Shown piece after piece: positions 24,701 through 37,719 of a stretch of 64,000 nucleotides of DNA. The notes under the pieces were generated by a model that did no database searches, was not told the origin of the DNA, and saw only the letters and a program-made list of their open reading frames with translations. The DNA is taken from NCBI GenBank assembly GCA_947579665.1, contig OX388345.1, positions 69,431,454 to 69,495,453 of the forward strand. The letters run 5' to 3'. Both the position numbers and the translations under genes were made by a program. The first letter of the stretch is position 1. Each line of letters begins with the position of its first letter. Source of the DNA: Sympetrum striolatum (Eukaryota; Arthropoda; Insecta; Odonata; Libellulidae).

Positions 24701-27700
24701 GTTCTCACTCTTTAGCTTAGCAAAGTTAATGCGAAATGTTCAATCGAAATATTAAATTAACCTCCTATTTTTATCTGCAGATCATAATTCAGAAATATTT
24801 ATAATTCGTTGCAATAAATCGCTTTAGTTATCAGGTGATATCGGTTATATTATTACATTCGCTTATTCTACTACGTTCAATCATTCCACTACATGTATAT
24901 AGTTATTTAACAGAATTTTCAATATTCTACTTCGTGCATCACGAATTAACTTGCTTTAGAATCATCTAAGTTATAACTGTATTCATTCGATGATTGTTAA
25001 TATTTATCTTTAATCAAACTATTATCAGTGTGTTAAATAATCATCAATAAAACAATAAATAAATAAATCAAAGAATATAATCGTTTTAGAACGATTGCAA
25101 ATATAACATATGAGAAAACGCGTCAAGAGACAGTGAATCAATAACATCAATAACCTCTACCGCATAGAAGAGATTTCATAGTAAGGGATTGATTAATTGA
25201 AGTAAGACAAGGAAGAGCGAATAGAGTTACATATTAACGATAAAAATATGCTAAAAATAAGTGGTGGTTGTCGTATGGGATGTAAAAGAAAGTTACCAGT
25301 AACCATATGGCAGCGTAATAATGCCCTTTATGACGCATTTTTAAGTTTCACAGTGCGGAAACGAACGCGATAGAACTTAACGATCGGTGCGAGGAAAGCA
25401 GATCAATGTTTCGGCACAAGGGGAGTTAAAAAAGAACTCAATTCGCCATAAGTATAACTCATGTTTTGGCTATCAGTATTTTTACAGCATAAGAGAAGTA
25501 TTAGTGCCAAGGCCGCAAATCCATCATCATTACAGCTCGAACCGGTCAAGTCACCGAGCAGATAAGAGGGTTGGGATTAATCTGATTGTGCCAAGCACGT
25601 CGAGTTTACCTGTTCTCTCCAGTACTGCGAAACTGTACGTTAATGACGGATTTAAGAGTCTTGATATGGAACATGGGCGATTCCCTCATAGTGATGTAGT
25701 CCACACGCAAACTGCTCGACTCAAGCACGTTACTTCAGAATCAATGACTCGAGTCCAAATTATTCGTCGGCGAAACAGCACGGCTTTTTAGGGCGTGAGG
25801 AAAGAGTTAATCGAGCATTTTGCCAACACGAGTCAACTAGATCTGAGAGGATGATCTAGATGAACATCCCGATAATATTGGGATTGCTGTAATATATGAG
25901 ATTATACATCTTCCACGAATGCAAATCCGCCGATCTTGTTTTTGGTTAAATTCGCGTCTAACAGGTCTAATACGTAAACTTACCATGTATAATGACTCCG
26001 TGATATAATACTTCCAAGCTCACTTTATTTGCTTTGTTATATTTTAACGCATTTTAATTCTAAAAGGTGAATAAAGAATAATATTTCCATTTAAAATCAT
26101 ACCCTTATAAATTAGGTTTAGGAATCCATAAGTAATTGGTGTTAGATCTAATTGCCATTGGAAGGATTAAAGTGGTTCAAAAAGGCTAAAAGAAGTTCAA
26201 TACTTCTTCCTTCTTCCTATTTAATACTTCTAAGTTTCTAAAAATTTATCCTTTTACAACGTGGAATCGGTAATCAAAGGCTAGACTTCATGGTAAGCTA
26301 TCATCAATTAGAGAGAATTTGTGTTTTTTCTCAGAAAATTTACCATCTCTCTCCACTCTTAAAAACTGCTATGAATTCCTCTTAATTTTTTTGTAGCTGA
26401 AGATGAAAGCGCGATTGTGAAACCGGTACTGATGGTTTCTGTGGAAAATTAGAAATCCATTCTTATTGACTTTTTATATTATGGCAGAATGTGCTAAATC
26501 AAAACGTGGAAGGTGGATTTGATACGAATTCTTCCGCAAACATATATTTATAAATACTTCTATTCGAATTTAGTGCAAATTAGATTTTAAATTTATAAAC
26601 TTCTCACATTCATGCTATGTCCTTACAGTTAAAGTAGTTAGCGACTCCAACTCTTACGCCATTACTTACCATAGTTTCTTTTCAAATTTCCTTTACTAAT
26701 GAAACAGAGTGGTATCTATCTTTCTATACATTCCACTTCCACAAATATTATCCCCACGCACCTTCCTATTCCTCGGTCCTCTTCTCCTTTTAATACTATT
26801 CATAATCTCTTCATATCATCCATATATCCAAACCTGTGGTCCAAACCAGATTGAAACTTCCCTTTCATGTCGTTCACAGTCTTCTTTTTGGCCCACATTT
26901 GATTAGCACTATCTACTTCCTCCATTCGTAACATGGGGGATATTCGATCAGATCTATTTACTTCTATTTTTCCAGTAAGAGGGAATTAACCTAGATTTAT
27001 CATTCTGAGAAATTATATGCCGCAGATAAATTTACTGATGCGCTCCGGAATTGCGATGTTTCATAATTACACTTGATGATGAATCGATTTTCTCCTCTAT
27101 CTTCGATTAATGTCCAATGCTCAACACGAGAGCGTTATATGTTACTTTTTTCAATGCGCCAATTGAGTAAAACAAAAGTGTTCCATCTGCAGAAATACTA
27201 CTTGGTCTAACTAACCGACATCCTGTGTAATTTTTCAAAGATGTTTCAAAGATATTTCAGCCAATTAGATTGTTTTCTTGCATGCATTTTATAAATTTAG
27301 TTTATTTCCATCATATCTGAAACTAAATCCTATTTTAATGTTAACTTCGCAATTAGAGTATATATTTTTGCATTGTGATGTCAATGCAAGATTAAGATTG
27401 AAACAGGATCTACTTTCCTTGAAAAACTAATTCATGAATTATTTATCGAAATCCATACTTATTTTTTATGCGTTCAATTTATTCATACATAAGCATTGTT
27501 TATTCAAGGTAACATGCATCACTTCCACTTCATTAACTATATTCAAATGGGTTTTTTTCGTTCTCTCTTTTAATATCACTCTCATATTAATCATACATCT
27601 ATGTTTAGGTTTCTATAAACCATGTCCTCATCAACGAAAAATATCCATTTCGTATTGGCTACACTTTTTTGGCTTAATCTAAATTCATTAAATATCAAGT

Positions 27701-28282
27701 CATTGTTTACTCAATCTCCCTGTTTTGGCTTCACATGCTTCACATATTACGTATTCAAATTGCATCCTTCTAGGCAAACATAGAATAATACAATACGCTC
27801 CAAAAAATTTCTTTTATATATACCCTCAAGTTAAACGTACCGTGTACGAAACACTTGACATTTTTTCCGTCCACCGAAAAGTACATCCCGCTGTACTTCC
27901 TGCGGAGAGAACAGGGCGATGAAATTATATCGACTTGTCACGGATATGGGGAATTGTCAGCGGTGTCGCATCGCACATCGAATTAGAAAACCAAAAAAGG
28001 AATTCTGGGAGCGTATATGATGGCCCGAGCTCAAAAAAGAATAAAAAAACTACGGCGCGGAGAACATCCACTAAAATAATTCGCGAAACGAGAGAGGCGC
28101 CCAAGGAAAATCTTTTTTATTTCGTCGCGGTCGAATTCCGATTTACTGCAGACATTTAAAATATTCAGGAGCCTCGGCATCCCTGTTTATTTTTCGCAGT
28201 TCCGCCTCTGTCAGTCTCCCGAAATAATACTCCGTAACTCCACGCCGCATGATCTCAACTGCTGAAGGAGGGAGTAGAATTT

Positions 28283-28317
<35 letters not shown>

Positions 28318-30126
28318 CTTTCTTGTTTCTTCATTCTCCCATAATTCACTTCTCGTTACGGAAGAAAACCCGCGTGTCGCCGCGTTTTGAAACGTAATTC
28401 ATAATTTCGAAGATTGTCTGTTTGTGCGATATCCCAGCTTTTGTGCCGGGGGTTTTTTCGGTCATCTTTGCGGACTTTTTTTTGCTCGAGGTGGTCAATT
28501 TTTTGTGACGGCACGCGCTCCCCATTTTCATAATTGCGTTCTTCGTAAGTTAAATAATTAATCATGACGTCGTAATGAGTTATTTTAAGCATTTAGAGCT
28601 GTGGAGGTTTTTGCTTCCCACGATATTTGTGTCCCTAATTTATTTTATTATTACGAAAGAGATTATTAATATTTCCACCCTTCATTGCCGTTTGTGATAT
28701 ATATTAAGTGCTAAGTAATGGAAAGAGAATGAAAAAGCCTCATTTAATTAATGCATTCCGTTCTAAATAATAATTTTGAGCATTCTTGATGGTTTTTATA
28801 GCTTTTTGCTGCCTTTAATTTCCAAGAAAATAAAATTTACGTTTTATTATCAGAAAGCATTTCCCTAACATGTCGTGAACTTGAGTGGGTGGCTACCATA
28901 TTCATTATGAATTGGCCTCGCTTATTTACCATAAAGAATAATTCACATATTAGTAATCTGTTTTGCTAAGCTGAAATAATTTCATTTACCTAAAAAAACC
29001 TGTATCTGTACGTAATATTTTCAAGCTTAGTGAAATTTCCTCTGTACTTCTTTTAAATTCTTCGTCAATTAGAAGCAGGTATAGGAGAATCTACAATCAT
29101 GTGTCTTTTTTTCACAGCTACATGCTCTTCTATTTAATATTGGAGTAAAATTTGACATACTGTGGTGTTACTATGTAAAACTTATACTCCATTATTCTAA
29201 AGAATAACACATAGAAGGCAGAGACAAAATATATAATTGATTAAAGCGACAGCTTTCGTTATACAGCAACATTCTCAGATACCTCACTACTAAGCGTTAT
29301 TCTTTATGATGATTGGATTTCATGTCAGATATAGGTGATAGCTAACCTTAACCGATGATGGTATTCAATATTACCACATTAATGTTATTATATTCCGGAT
29401 CTTTTATTATTTTATTATTTTAAAATTTATAATTCTCCATAAAATATCAAACGTTCGCAAAAAAGTGTATCTTTCAAACACGTTTTAATTACTTTAATTG
29501 TGCGCTAGCAACAGTGGAAATTCGCGCGTTCATTCGAACGTCTAAATAATTTAACTGCGCGAGGCTAGAGGCGTCAAAAAAAAAAGAATAGAGCACCCTG
29601 TTTCATACGGAACAAACATTATAGATCGGGAGCATCTCGTCCGCATGAATCATTGAAGATCTGAAACAATCGTTTAATAAAACTGTGTCAGATAAGGAGG
29701 GAATGAACGCTGGCAAAGTAGAGCGCTGCAGCATGTGTATTATGCAGTAATCCCTCGCCAACCGCAACTGTTACGCTGGTTAAAAATACCGCAGTCGGTA
29801 AGACTATAGCCCCCACGGAAATTAAGGGTGCAGGGGAGGAAGAGCATTTGGATGCTTACGGGGTTTAAGGCACTTGCATCTTCATATTAATCACGCCACT
29901 TGTATTAAATTACAATTGTATACATGAATGAGCTGTGTGGCAATCACACGTCTGAACTGAAACTCGCTGTATGCCTCTGTTATTCTCTAATAGAGTCAAA
30001 ATTGTTCAGACGTTAACGAGGAATTGAAGAAAATCGTATTTCTTTCACCATATTACCCATGTTAGCATTCTAATTTATTACTCAATTTCAGAGTGGAAAT
30101 TTAATGGTGACAGTATTTTTTAGCAT
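21740..30126 (+). other. Gene-free stretch with scattered GC islands
   Basis: Mostly AT-rich. GC-richer islands lie at about 22200-22950, 25380-25800, 27840-28560 and 29500-29870. A minus-strand open frame at 24015-24380 (121 codons) and a plus-strand one at 25387-25791 (134 codons) have no recognisable motif. TGACGTCG, a CRE-like word, lies near 28565 beside ATAATTAATC. No gene supported. Confidence 0.3.
28286..28315. repeat. (CT)n microsatellite
   Basis: About 14 CT units in a row followed by CCCC, within a GC-richer patch. Confidence 0.95.
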
Positions 30127-30170
30127 TTGATCAATATAATACGGATATATATCCGTATTATATTGATCAA
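30127..30170. repeat. 44-bp perfect palindrome
   Basis: The left half TTGATCAATATAATACGG plus ATAT is the exact reverse complement of the right half. There is no spacer, the centre lying between 30148 and 30149. It is AT-rich with a central ATATAT. Part of the same phrase (ATATATCCGTAAT) recurs about 20 bp downstream at 30192. Confidence 0.95.
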
Positions 30171-31470
30171 TAATTTAAATAATTTTTAACCATATATCCG
30201 TAATTTAATAGGCATTTCCAAAACAACTCGGCCACCACCGTAGATTGTATTTGATCAGTGACAACTTTCACCGAGACTTAAGTAATTTACCTTAAATCAA
30301 AATAACCAGTATTAATGGCCAAATTGTTAGGTTCTAGTCCAATCTTCCTAGGTCATGGAGTCTAAGGAGATTCTATAGTTTTCTTCCTCCATGGTAAGCA
30401 ATCTTATTGAACCATTTTATAATCATCTTAATAAATTATATTGGTTGTCTGCTAAGAGAAAAAACTTATTTCGGTATTGGGGGTAGGTTGACATGAATTC
30501 ATGTAGCATAAATGGAGAACATATGCAATAATAATCTTATTAAGAGATTACTAGGGCTTAAGACTTGTCGTATAAGAGGACATTTTACACTTTGAAGGTC
30601 ATTTATACAAAACATCCACACATATATTAACAAACCTCCATCTTGCATTAACCCATTTTTTCCAAAACCACAGCATTGCTAATACGAACGTAAAAAACAT
30701 CGACATTACGTCACCTTTAAGTATAATTTTATGCTTCTGCGTCACTACTTTTTTTCGCTTAGCTGCGATTGCATTATCGAGATAGTGCATTTCCCATTTT
30801 CGTTTATCATAATTTAAATGGCATGTTAAGTTCCCCGCTTTCCGCTCTAAGTGAATGGAGTTTCCAGTCACTTCCATTCCCTCATTACTTCCTTCTCCGC
30901 TCATCAGCGATTCCCGCAATAACCCTGATGAGGATAATGATCGGGATTTGCTCTCCCTTTTTTCCCCGTCGAAAACCCTGCGTGATCTCCTTATCTCCAG
31001 CATTCGATTGTGATTTCCACGCCATTTGAATTTTTCTTTTCGTTCCGCCGAGTTGCAAAGGGGGAGTTGGCTTAATCACCGCCCACGAGCCATAACAACG
31101 TAGGCCATTTCACGATACATTACCGTGCTTGAAAAGAAGAAAAATACCGATGGAATAAATTTAAATGCAACGTTGCATAAGCGAAAGCGAGTTTTTTAGA
31201 GGAGACTGGAGAATGAGAAATGAGCAGTTGCGAGGCCGTGGCACTGCAGAGGTGCTTGCTAAATTCACCTGAAAGTAAAATTTCTTCCTTCAAATATCGT
31301 ACCCATAGAAAGTAGTTCTCTCTAATGTTCATCACCTTTTGGCGACAAGAAAATCACAATGAGCACATAAATTTCGTTACGTAAGGAAATAAGTTGAAAT
31401 TTTAAGAAGTTACTTTTAGATTTTCTCATGCAAATAACAGAATGGTCCGATAAGAATAATCAAAATTGAA
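30171..31470 (+). other. Gene-free stretch with island at 30730-31110
   Basis: The island has open frames on both strands (the longest is 134 codons, minus, 30599-31003) with no recognisable domain. Otherwise AT-rich sequence. Confidence 0.3.
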
Positions 31471-31477
31471 AAGTTGA

Positions 31478-31550
31478 CGTTACCGGGACTCGAACCCAGG
31501 CATTTCACTTTCTGGTTGATGTTTCAGCTAAGGATAATGATCCACCTTGA
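31478..31550 (-). mobile_element. tRNA-derived SINE-like fragment
   Basis: On the minus strand GGGTTCGAGTCCC (31485-31497 on +) is a perfect B box, and an A-box-like TTAGCTGAAACAT lies upstream at the usual distance. The acceptor stem does not close, so this is read as a SINE head rather than a tRNA gene. Confidence 0.6.
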
Positions 31551-31804
31551 TTTTACAGGAAATTTAATAATGATCTGCATCATGTACGCAGTTGTAATGC
31601 TGTGGATCTTCACAAAACCTCATTTAACTCTGCAAACAAGATTTTCTAAGCGTAAATCACTTCCGAGCAGAGGGTTCCAAGAGTCGCACAACTCTATTAA
31701 GATATTTTCACCAAGGATTGCAAGTTTTTCATTCGAGTATAATAATAGATGGTAATTATTGGATAACTAAGAAAGCATTCAAGGGTCTTCAACCGAGTGG
31801 GAAT

Positions 31805-31870
31805 GTTGGATTGGAGCAAGAAGACTTTCTTAGCCAAATTCACCGGGAAAGTATGAGAATTCTACAATTA
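31805..31870 (+). mobile_element. Penelope-like repeat fragment
   Basis: The phrase AAGAAGACTTTC, then ATTCACCGGGAAAG, matches 49949-49986 in the inverted-repeat element near exon 2. Read as protein, both give an EDF-x-x-x-HRES pattern. This short fragment lacks the ribozyme-like core. Confidence 0.45.
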
Positions 31871-33385
31871 GTGGATAAGTCTACGCAATTCATCATCTGC
31901 CTATGAGTAATTAAAGCATGTATAGTGGCCTATTTACCCTATTTTTTATTTACAACATATACTTCGTTTTATTCTGAACTCCTTTGTACATATTTGAATA
32001 TTCCTTAACAACTAAAGCATTTTCTTAGACAGAAATCTTCCCTACTACTCGTTATCCTGCCCCTACTCATTTGATCGCATCCTCGGTCCCACAAAGTATA
32101 TCTTGATCTCTTTCTTGTCATTCCAATTAGTTATCTAACCTCATCAATTTCTTCTAATCTCCAAATTCACATGAGCTGAAAGGGTAAGTTCTCTTCTTTC
32201 TTAATTTTGATTTCATGCAGGTCAAAACTCGAAGAAAGATAAATTACCAATTCACGTTCTACATCAGATATTTATGCTGAATAATTCATCGCATCCGACA
32301 TAATTCATTTCACACATCTCTGAATAATTCATCGCATTTGTCCATCACGTCATCAAGGACGGTCGCTTCAACTTATATTACTCCCAATCCATTTTCTCTT
32401 GCAAAAACGAATCAATTTCACAATACGCTGCCGAACGAAGATATTCCCAGTCCGAGTGGCGTGACGACCCCACCGAATTGCGTCGTAACTTAAAAAAGTG
32501 AGGGGATAAATTCGCGATACATAAATTTGTTAAAACTTAATCGTCCGGAGAATTAACGACGGTTAGCCGAAATCTCGAAAATTTTACAGCAGATATATTT
32601 CACGTGAACGCGAGGCGCGAAGCCCTGCGCACGGCTTGAGCACATCAAGTCAAATTTACATTTATGCGGACCATGACACGCGAGCTCCACTTCACCTTTT
32701 TCTATCCCAGAAAAACAAAAGAATCACGGAGAGCGTTCCGCGGAAACCCGCACCGCCCCCTGGATTCAGCAGTAAAAAAATTATGCTAATCGGAAGAAAC
32801 CGGAATGCGTTTCCGCGAGGTTTTCTAACACAACATAAAACGCCACTAATACCGTGTAATCACGGCGGATTTATTTCCTAGTTTATCTCTTCTTGCTCGC
32901 CCCTGCGTGCGTGTCGCACGACAGCGCCTTACTCGCCGCAATCTGCCCGGGAAGAAAAGAGTGACGGAAAGCGAAACATTTTCCTTCCGAGCGCTAAATA
33001 GTCTCGTCGCATGCGTACGCGAGAAGTGATACAAGCCCCGCGTCCATATCTCGCGGGCCGGCAAAGAGCTTTTCCTGAACGATTTGAGAAAGCGTGGTTT
33101 CCGAACCTTTCGAGTGCCCAAATGACTGAGCGTTGTGAAAGGAGGGATAGGAGATCCACGGGTAGATCTGCACGCACGGAAAGGAGAGACTTTCCTAAGG
33201 AAGAAAGCTATGTGGACGGAGGAAACAATAAGAAAGGCGGACGAGGTAAAAGGGAATTGATAAGGGGGAAGGGGTAGTAAATTATACGGTAAAGGGAAAT
33301 GGCATCGCAGATTTATATGAAGGCTTATCAAGGTGTGGAAATACTTAACTAGTTGGATATTGGATGAATAATCGTCTGCGGTGGA
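31871..33385 (+). other. Gene-free stretch with large GC island
   Basis: The island at about 32400-33260 is CpG-rich. A 204-codon open frame on the minus strand (32846-33460) runs through it. Its first residues come from the SINE at 33388, and the rest is rich in R, S and P without a recognisable domain, so I do not call it a gene. Confidence 0.3.
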
Positions 33386-33387
33386 GA

Positions 33388-33480
33388 AGTGTTTAACAAG
33401 CACGGTACCGTGGTTACGAGTTCGAGCCCCAGCATGGACATGAATGTCTGTGTTTGTCATGGCCTATTATAGGACTGGGC
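33388..33480 (+). mobile_element. tRNA-derived SINE-like fragment
   Basis: GAGTTCGAGCCCC (33418-33430) is a B-box/T-arm sequence, preceded by a tRNA-like segment with AGCACGG-like anticodon-arm sequence. It continues CAGCATGGACATGAATGTCT, a non-tRNA body. Confidence 0.6.
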
Positions 33481-36400
33481 CTTGATTTTCGGAATTCATC
33501 CGATTAGGAAAATGTACATCAAGGTATTATCCTTATAATTATTTAGATGAGTGCAAATAGAGGTTAGAATGAACTTTGGGAATGTATGGGCCTAAATAAT
33601 GCAGGAGGCTTGAAATTAAAAATCATAAAATGTAGCTGTGATAGACAAAGTAGATGACAAATACCGAAAAATCGTGTCCAATTCAGTTATTCGGAAACAA
33701 TAAAAGCGATCAATGAGTGAGGAGTTAAATTAACCTTAGATGGATATTTGGGAGCTTAAACGTGTTCTTTTTGGAACATATACAGTTGACATATTAAGTA
33801 CTGAAACTATCAAGTGCGATAGGAAACTTAGGGGATATAATAATCATTAAATATTATAGAACAAAATAATCCGATAGTATATTTAAATCAATATCTATAG
33901 CACTAATAAATATTTAGATTTGAAATATATAGAGAGAGATCGGTAAATCAAATTACATAGATTAAGTAATGGGAAATAATTGAGTGCAACAGAAGTATAA
34001 CATTTTCTACCATATAAACTACGAACTGACAAACAATGCTTAGACGACGATTTCGTTTTTAAACCTGCGTTTTCACCAATGTAGGACATCCTGACGCCCA
34101 GGTTTTCCCCGAAAAATACCGGGCCTTATCACGTCTCCCAGTATTTCGAAGCGGTGCTTCAGAATTCCTAAATATCATATTGCTTCGAAGGCCTATTAAA
34201 ATGATCTTGAAAATCGATTAACCATCTTAAGATATAATTCCGTTGCATTACGAATGCATAGCTAAATGTTTTGATACATATGGCTAAGTAAATTTCCAGG
34301 ACATGACCGGGCCCCGTTTTATATCTTCGGTCTCTGAAAACTAGAGATTTAAGTTAATTAAATTACTGTGATTTGTGTTAAGTATGTATTAGGAATTATC
34401 TGCGGAAACTATAGTGCAAATGGAATACGTAAAGATGAAAAATGAAAAAGAAATTTAATGGAAAATGGAAATGAAAAGGAAGAATCGTACCGAAAAGATA
34501 ATCAAATAAAGAGGTACGAGGCGGATGAAGTAACAGAGAAGAATGAGGAGAAAGGGAAACTGCAGAGAATTAAGGTTATGGCGAAGAAGGATAATGAAAG
34601 GAAAGGTTTCAGGAAATTGAAGGAAGAGGAAATTGACGGAAATATTTAATGATATAATGATAAAAGGTGGAGGGTTAAGAGAGCTGAGATATGAATCAGG
34701 AGAAGAAAGAGAGAGGGCTCTACTCAAGGCGAGAAGCAGAAGGAAAGGGGATGGAAGTGAGGGATGATGAATAAAAGAATAAAGAGGGAGAGAAGTTTTA
34801 TTTGAAGAGCGGAATAGAAACTGAGCAACCCTTCTAATATTTAATCCCCAAATTAAAAGGGGAGGAGGAGGCAGAAAAAGGAATTCATCTCGTTACTTAT
34901 CTATGAAATCTCTGTATTTGAGCAAGCAATAAAATGCCAATTTATAAAATCCGACAAATTAAATGAGGTGATTAAGAAAGCAAGCTGAGATAAGGTGATG
35001 TGAGTGGAGCATGAAAGATACTTCTCTTGGGAAAAGAAACAGGAAATCAGAGAATTAAAATACCCTTGAGTAACGATCTATGTTGAATTAAGAGTAAATA
35101 GTTGTGTGAATTCTTGATTATTTAAAAGATCTGATATGGAAAAGATGAACATAATTTCAATGAAGCGGGTTTATAGATATTTAAATAGAATGTAATTCTT
35201 TGGTAAACGTTAATACTCGTATATAAAATGAGCAAGCATAGGAGTAGTCCATTTAATTATTTTTTACATTATTTATTTCATTACCTATGTCTATTTATCA
35301 CTTTGACTAATATATTATGAAGTCTCATAGAAAAGACCAAAAGTTGCTAAAACTTTATAAGACAACAAAAGTAAGTCTATGAAATGAAAGACAAGACTGA
35401 TAGTTTTAGCGATAAAGTAAAATAAATCCAAACATCAATCTGCGTGCGAGCGTCCGAGGATCATTTTCCTAATTGGTCTTCAATCTTAGGTTAGCAAGAG
35501 TGGATCCGAAAATATTCACTATTATAGCGTAAAGAATCAAAAAATTGAATTTCATGGCGAGACATATTTACATATTTATGTTTGGTACGCATGCACGTAC
35601 AAACACAAAAACATAGAAACACAAAAGCTCGCTAATAGAAATTAATCCAGGATAAATTACACGCATCCCAGCGATACACCCAGATAAAGGAAGCTCGAGA
35701 GCAACAAAGGAATCAGGGATCACGAGGAAAGGAGTGGAAGGCCCCGAAAAAGAATTAGGGTGCTCGAGATAAGGAGATAAAAACAGAAAAAGGAGGTTTC
35801 GGGAGAGACAGAAACGAGGAAAGAATAGGGACAAGGGAAAAGAAACGAGATACAGGCGCGGATAAAGAGTCGAGCTAATGGAAAGGCGAAGAGGCAGAAA
35901 AGGCGAGAGAGAGAGACGTGAATCGACGCCTCCGTCGCAACGCGTTCGTCTCTCAGTGTGGCAGCGCTCGCGTGAGTACGGCAAAGAAGAGGGGAACACG
36001 TGAAAACGCATTACGACACCGAAAGTGGGTGAATAGGAGAGGGTCGAGGGGGGCACGCGTGCTGGGTCGTAGGGGGGGTCAGGAAAAGCACTTTCTGAGG
36101 GGGAAATTCTCCCCCGACGTCGGAGAATCGGGGTTAGCAGTTGCAAGGGGATGAAAATTCAACCCCCGACCTTCCCTCCCTTCCCCAAGGCGACCTCGCC
36201 CGCTCCACCGCATCCTTCCCCGGCCCCTACCGGCAATCACTCAAGTCGGAGAACTTGGCTTCCGGAAGATCGTGGTGGTGGGATAGAACGGGGTCGTGAG
36301 GGGCGTGGAGAGCCGACACGCGAGCACGGACTCTTGCGGACAGGGGTGCCACCTTGACGGGGTTCTCGTTTTTTCGGAGTCCGACGCTAGAGGAGCAACG

Positions 36401-37640
36401 TATCCCCGCTGTCAGCGTGGACGTCATGTTTAGGATTATAGGCGTATGTCTCCTTCAAAAAGCCTTTGCTTTCGACAATAAAGACGTAGATGTATGTAAA
36501 ATATGGGTTGGGAAGCAATATGATGAATATGACGGACAGAGAGGGATCGAACACGCAATCCGATATTTGGCTGGTACTATTGCAGTTTATTGCTTCCGTG
36601 TGGTTGTAGAGAAATACAATTTATGTGAATGGGCTGAGTTTAGTGTTATTGTATTTTATTACCTTCTTCCTTGAGTTACTAAGAAATGCAAGTTAAATTG
36701 CTCCTAAATTATTATACCTGTGATTGTATTATTAGAAAGTCATAAAATCTTCAGGTTTCTTACTAGTAGCAGAATGTTTCTAAGTAATTTCGTATAGTAT
36801 TGCAAGGAGATATTCTGTCACGAAAAATTGGAAACCCTTGTGTAATCTTAATAAAAAAATGCCAAGTTGCAAGTTATACATCATTCTAAAGTACATAAAA
36901 TGCCCACTGTTGTAAATAGAAATAGATCCAATACAAAGCCAATACTACAGATAGCAGGCAATGCAGTGATAATTCGTAGCAGAAAACGGGGTAGGCACAC
37001 TGCACCTGCTTTCATTAATAGAGACATTTTATCGATAAACTTTCGTTGTGATTTTCTTTTAATCGTAAGATTGTTTATTTTAACTTTAGTTTTTACGAGA
37101 AGTTCCCCTTTTTGGCAAATTCCAAGCATAAATTGTTTTTCTCATCCTTTAAAAATGTCTAATCAAACTTAATAGGCAGTGTATTTTATTTCATTTTCAT
37201 TTAACTCAATCACAATCAATGATTTCTAGTGCTTCACTTTGATGCTGGTGAGCCACTCTAGGGCCACATTATTTCTCTGAGAAAGAGTCTAGATTCGAGA
37301 TTTAGAAGTCTTTTTCCCTTTTTAAGTAATAAATCAAGTAGATTAACTGAAGTAGTCATTCAATTTATTGTCTACTGAAACTGATGTTTCAATTATGGTG
37401 ACTTCGTAACTACGCAGAAGAAAAAGGAATACCGGATAAATTTCTAAGTGAAACGCAAATAAATTAAGTAATCAATGATTAAAACCTTAAATAAACTCAA
37501 AATTAAATGCAATACTTTTAGCTCCGTAAGTAGGAGAAATTGATATAAATCCTCAAATGTTTCCTATTTTGATGATTCAATTTCTTGTAACGTTACGTTA
37601 AATAGAGAAAGCTATGTGTATTATAGCGGAAACTATTTAT
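33481..37640 (+). other. Gene-free stretch: purine-rich tract and CpG island
   Basis: 34440-34870 is strongly purine-rich on +, giving a K/E-rich 63-codon open frame of no assignable function. 35650-36450 is one of the most CpG-rich islands. Within it a TCTCAGTGTGG word resembles an insect initiator and is followed about 15 bases later by a good donor-like GTGAGT (35972). No ORF in it looks like the RDL signal-peptide exon. Confidence 0.35.
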
Positions 37641-37644
37641 TTTC

Positions 37645-37715
37645 TTCTGGACTCGAACTCGAGACTTTCCAAAGGTAATTATAGTTCACCCTGGACTGTC
37701 AATCATTCTGATTTC
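37645..37715 (-). mobile_element. tRNA-derived SINE-like fragment
   Basis: On the minus strand GAGTTCGAGTCC (37649-37660 on +) matches the pol III B box. The upstream A-box region is poor. Best read as a decayed SINE. Confidence 0.45.
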
Positions 37716-37719
37716 CAAC

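Noticed and set aside
32846..33460. 204-codon open frame on the minus strand
   Set aside because: It runs through a CpG-rich island, is rich in R, S and P, and its first part is translated SINE sequence. No domain, no plausible splice structure.
35568..36146. 192-codon open frame on the minus strand
   Set aside because: The strand is pyrimidine-rich, giving L/S/P/R-rich low-complexity protein. No motif recognised.
36424..36500. MFRIIGVCLLQKAFA-like leader considered as RDL signal peptide
   Set aside because: The hydrophobic stretch is interrupted by QK, and the nearby donor-like sites are not in phase 2.
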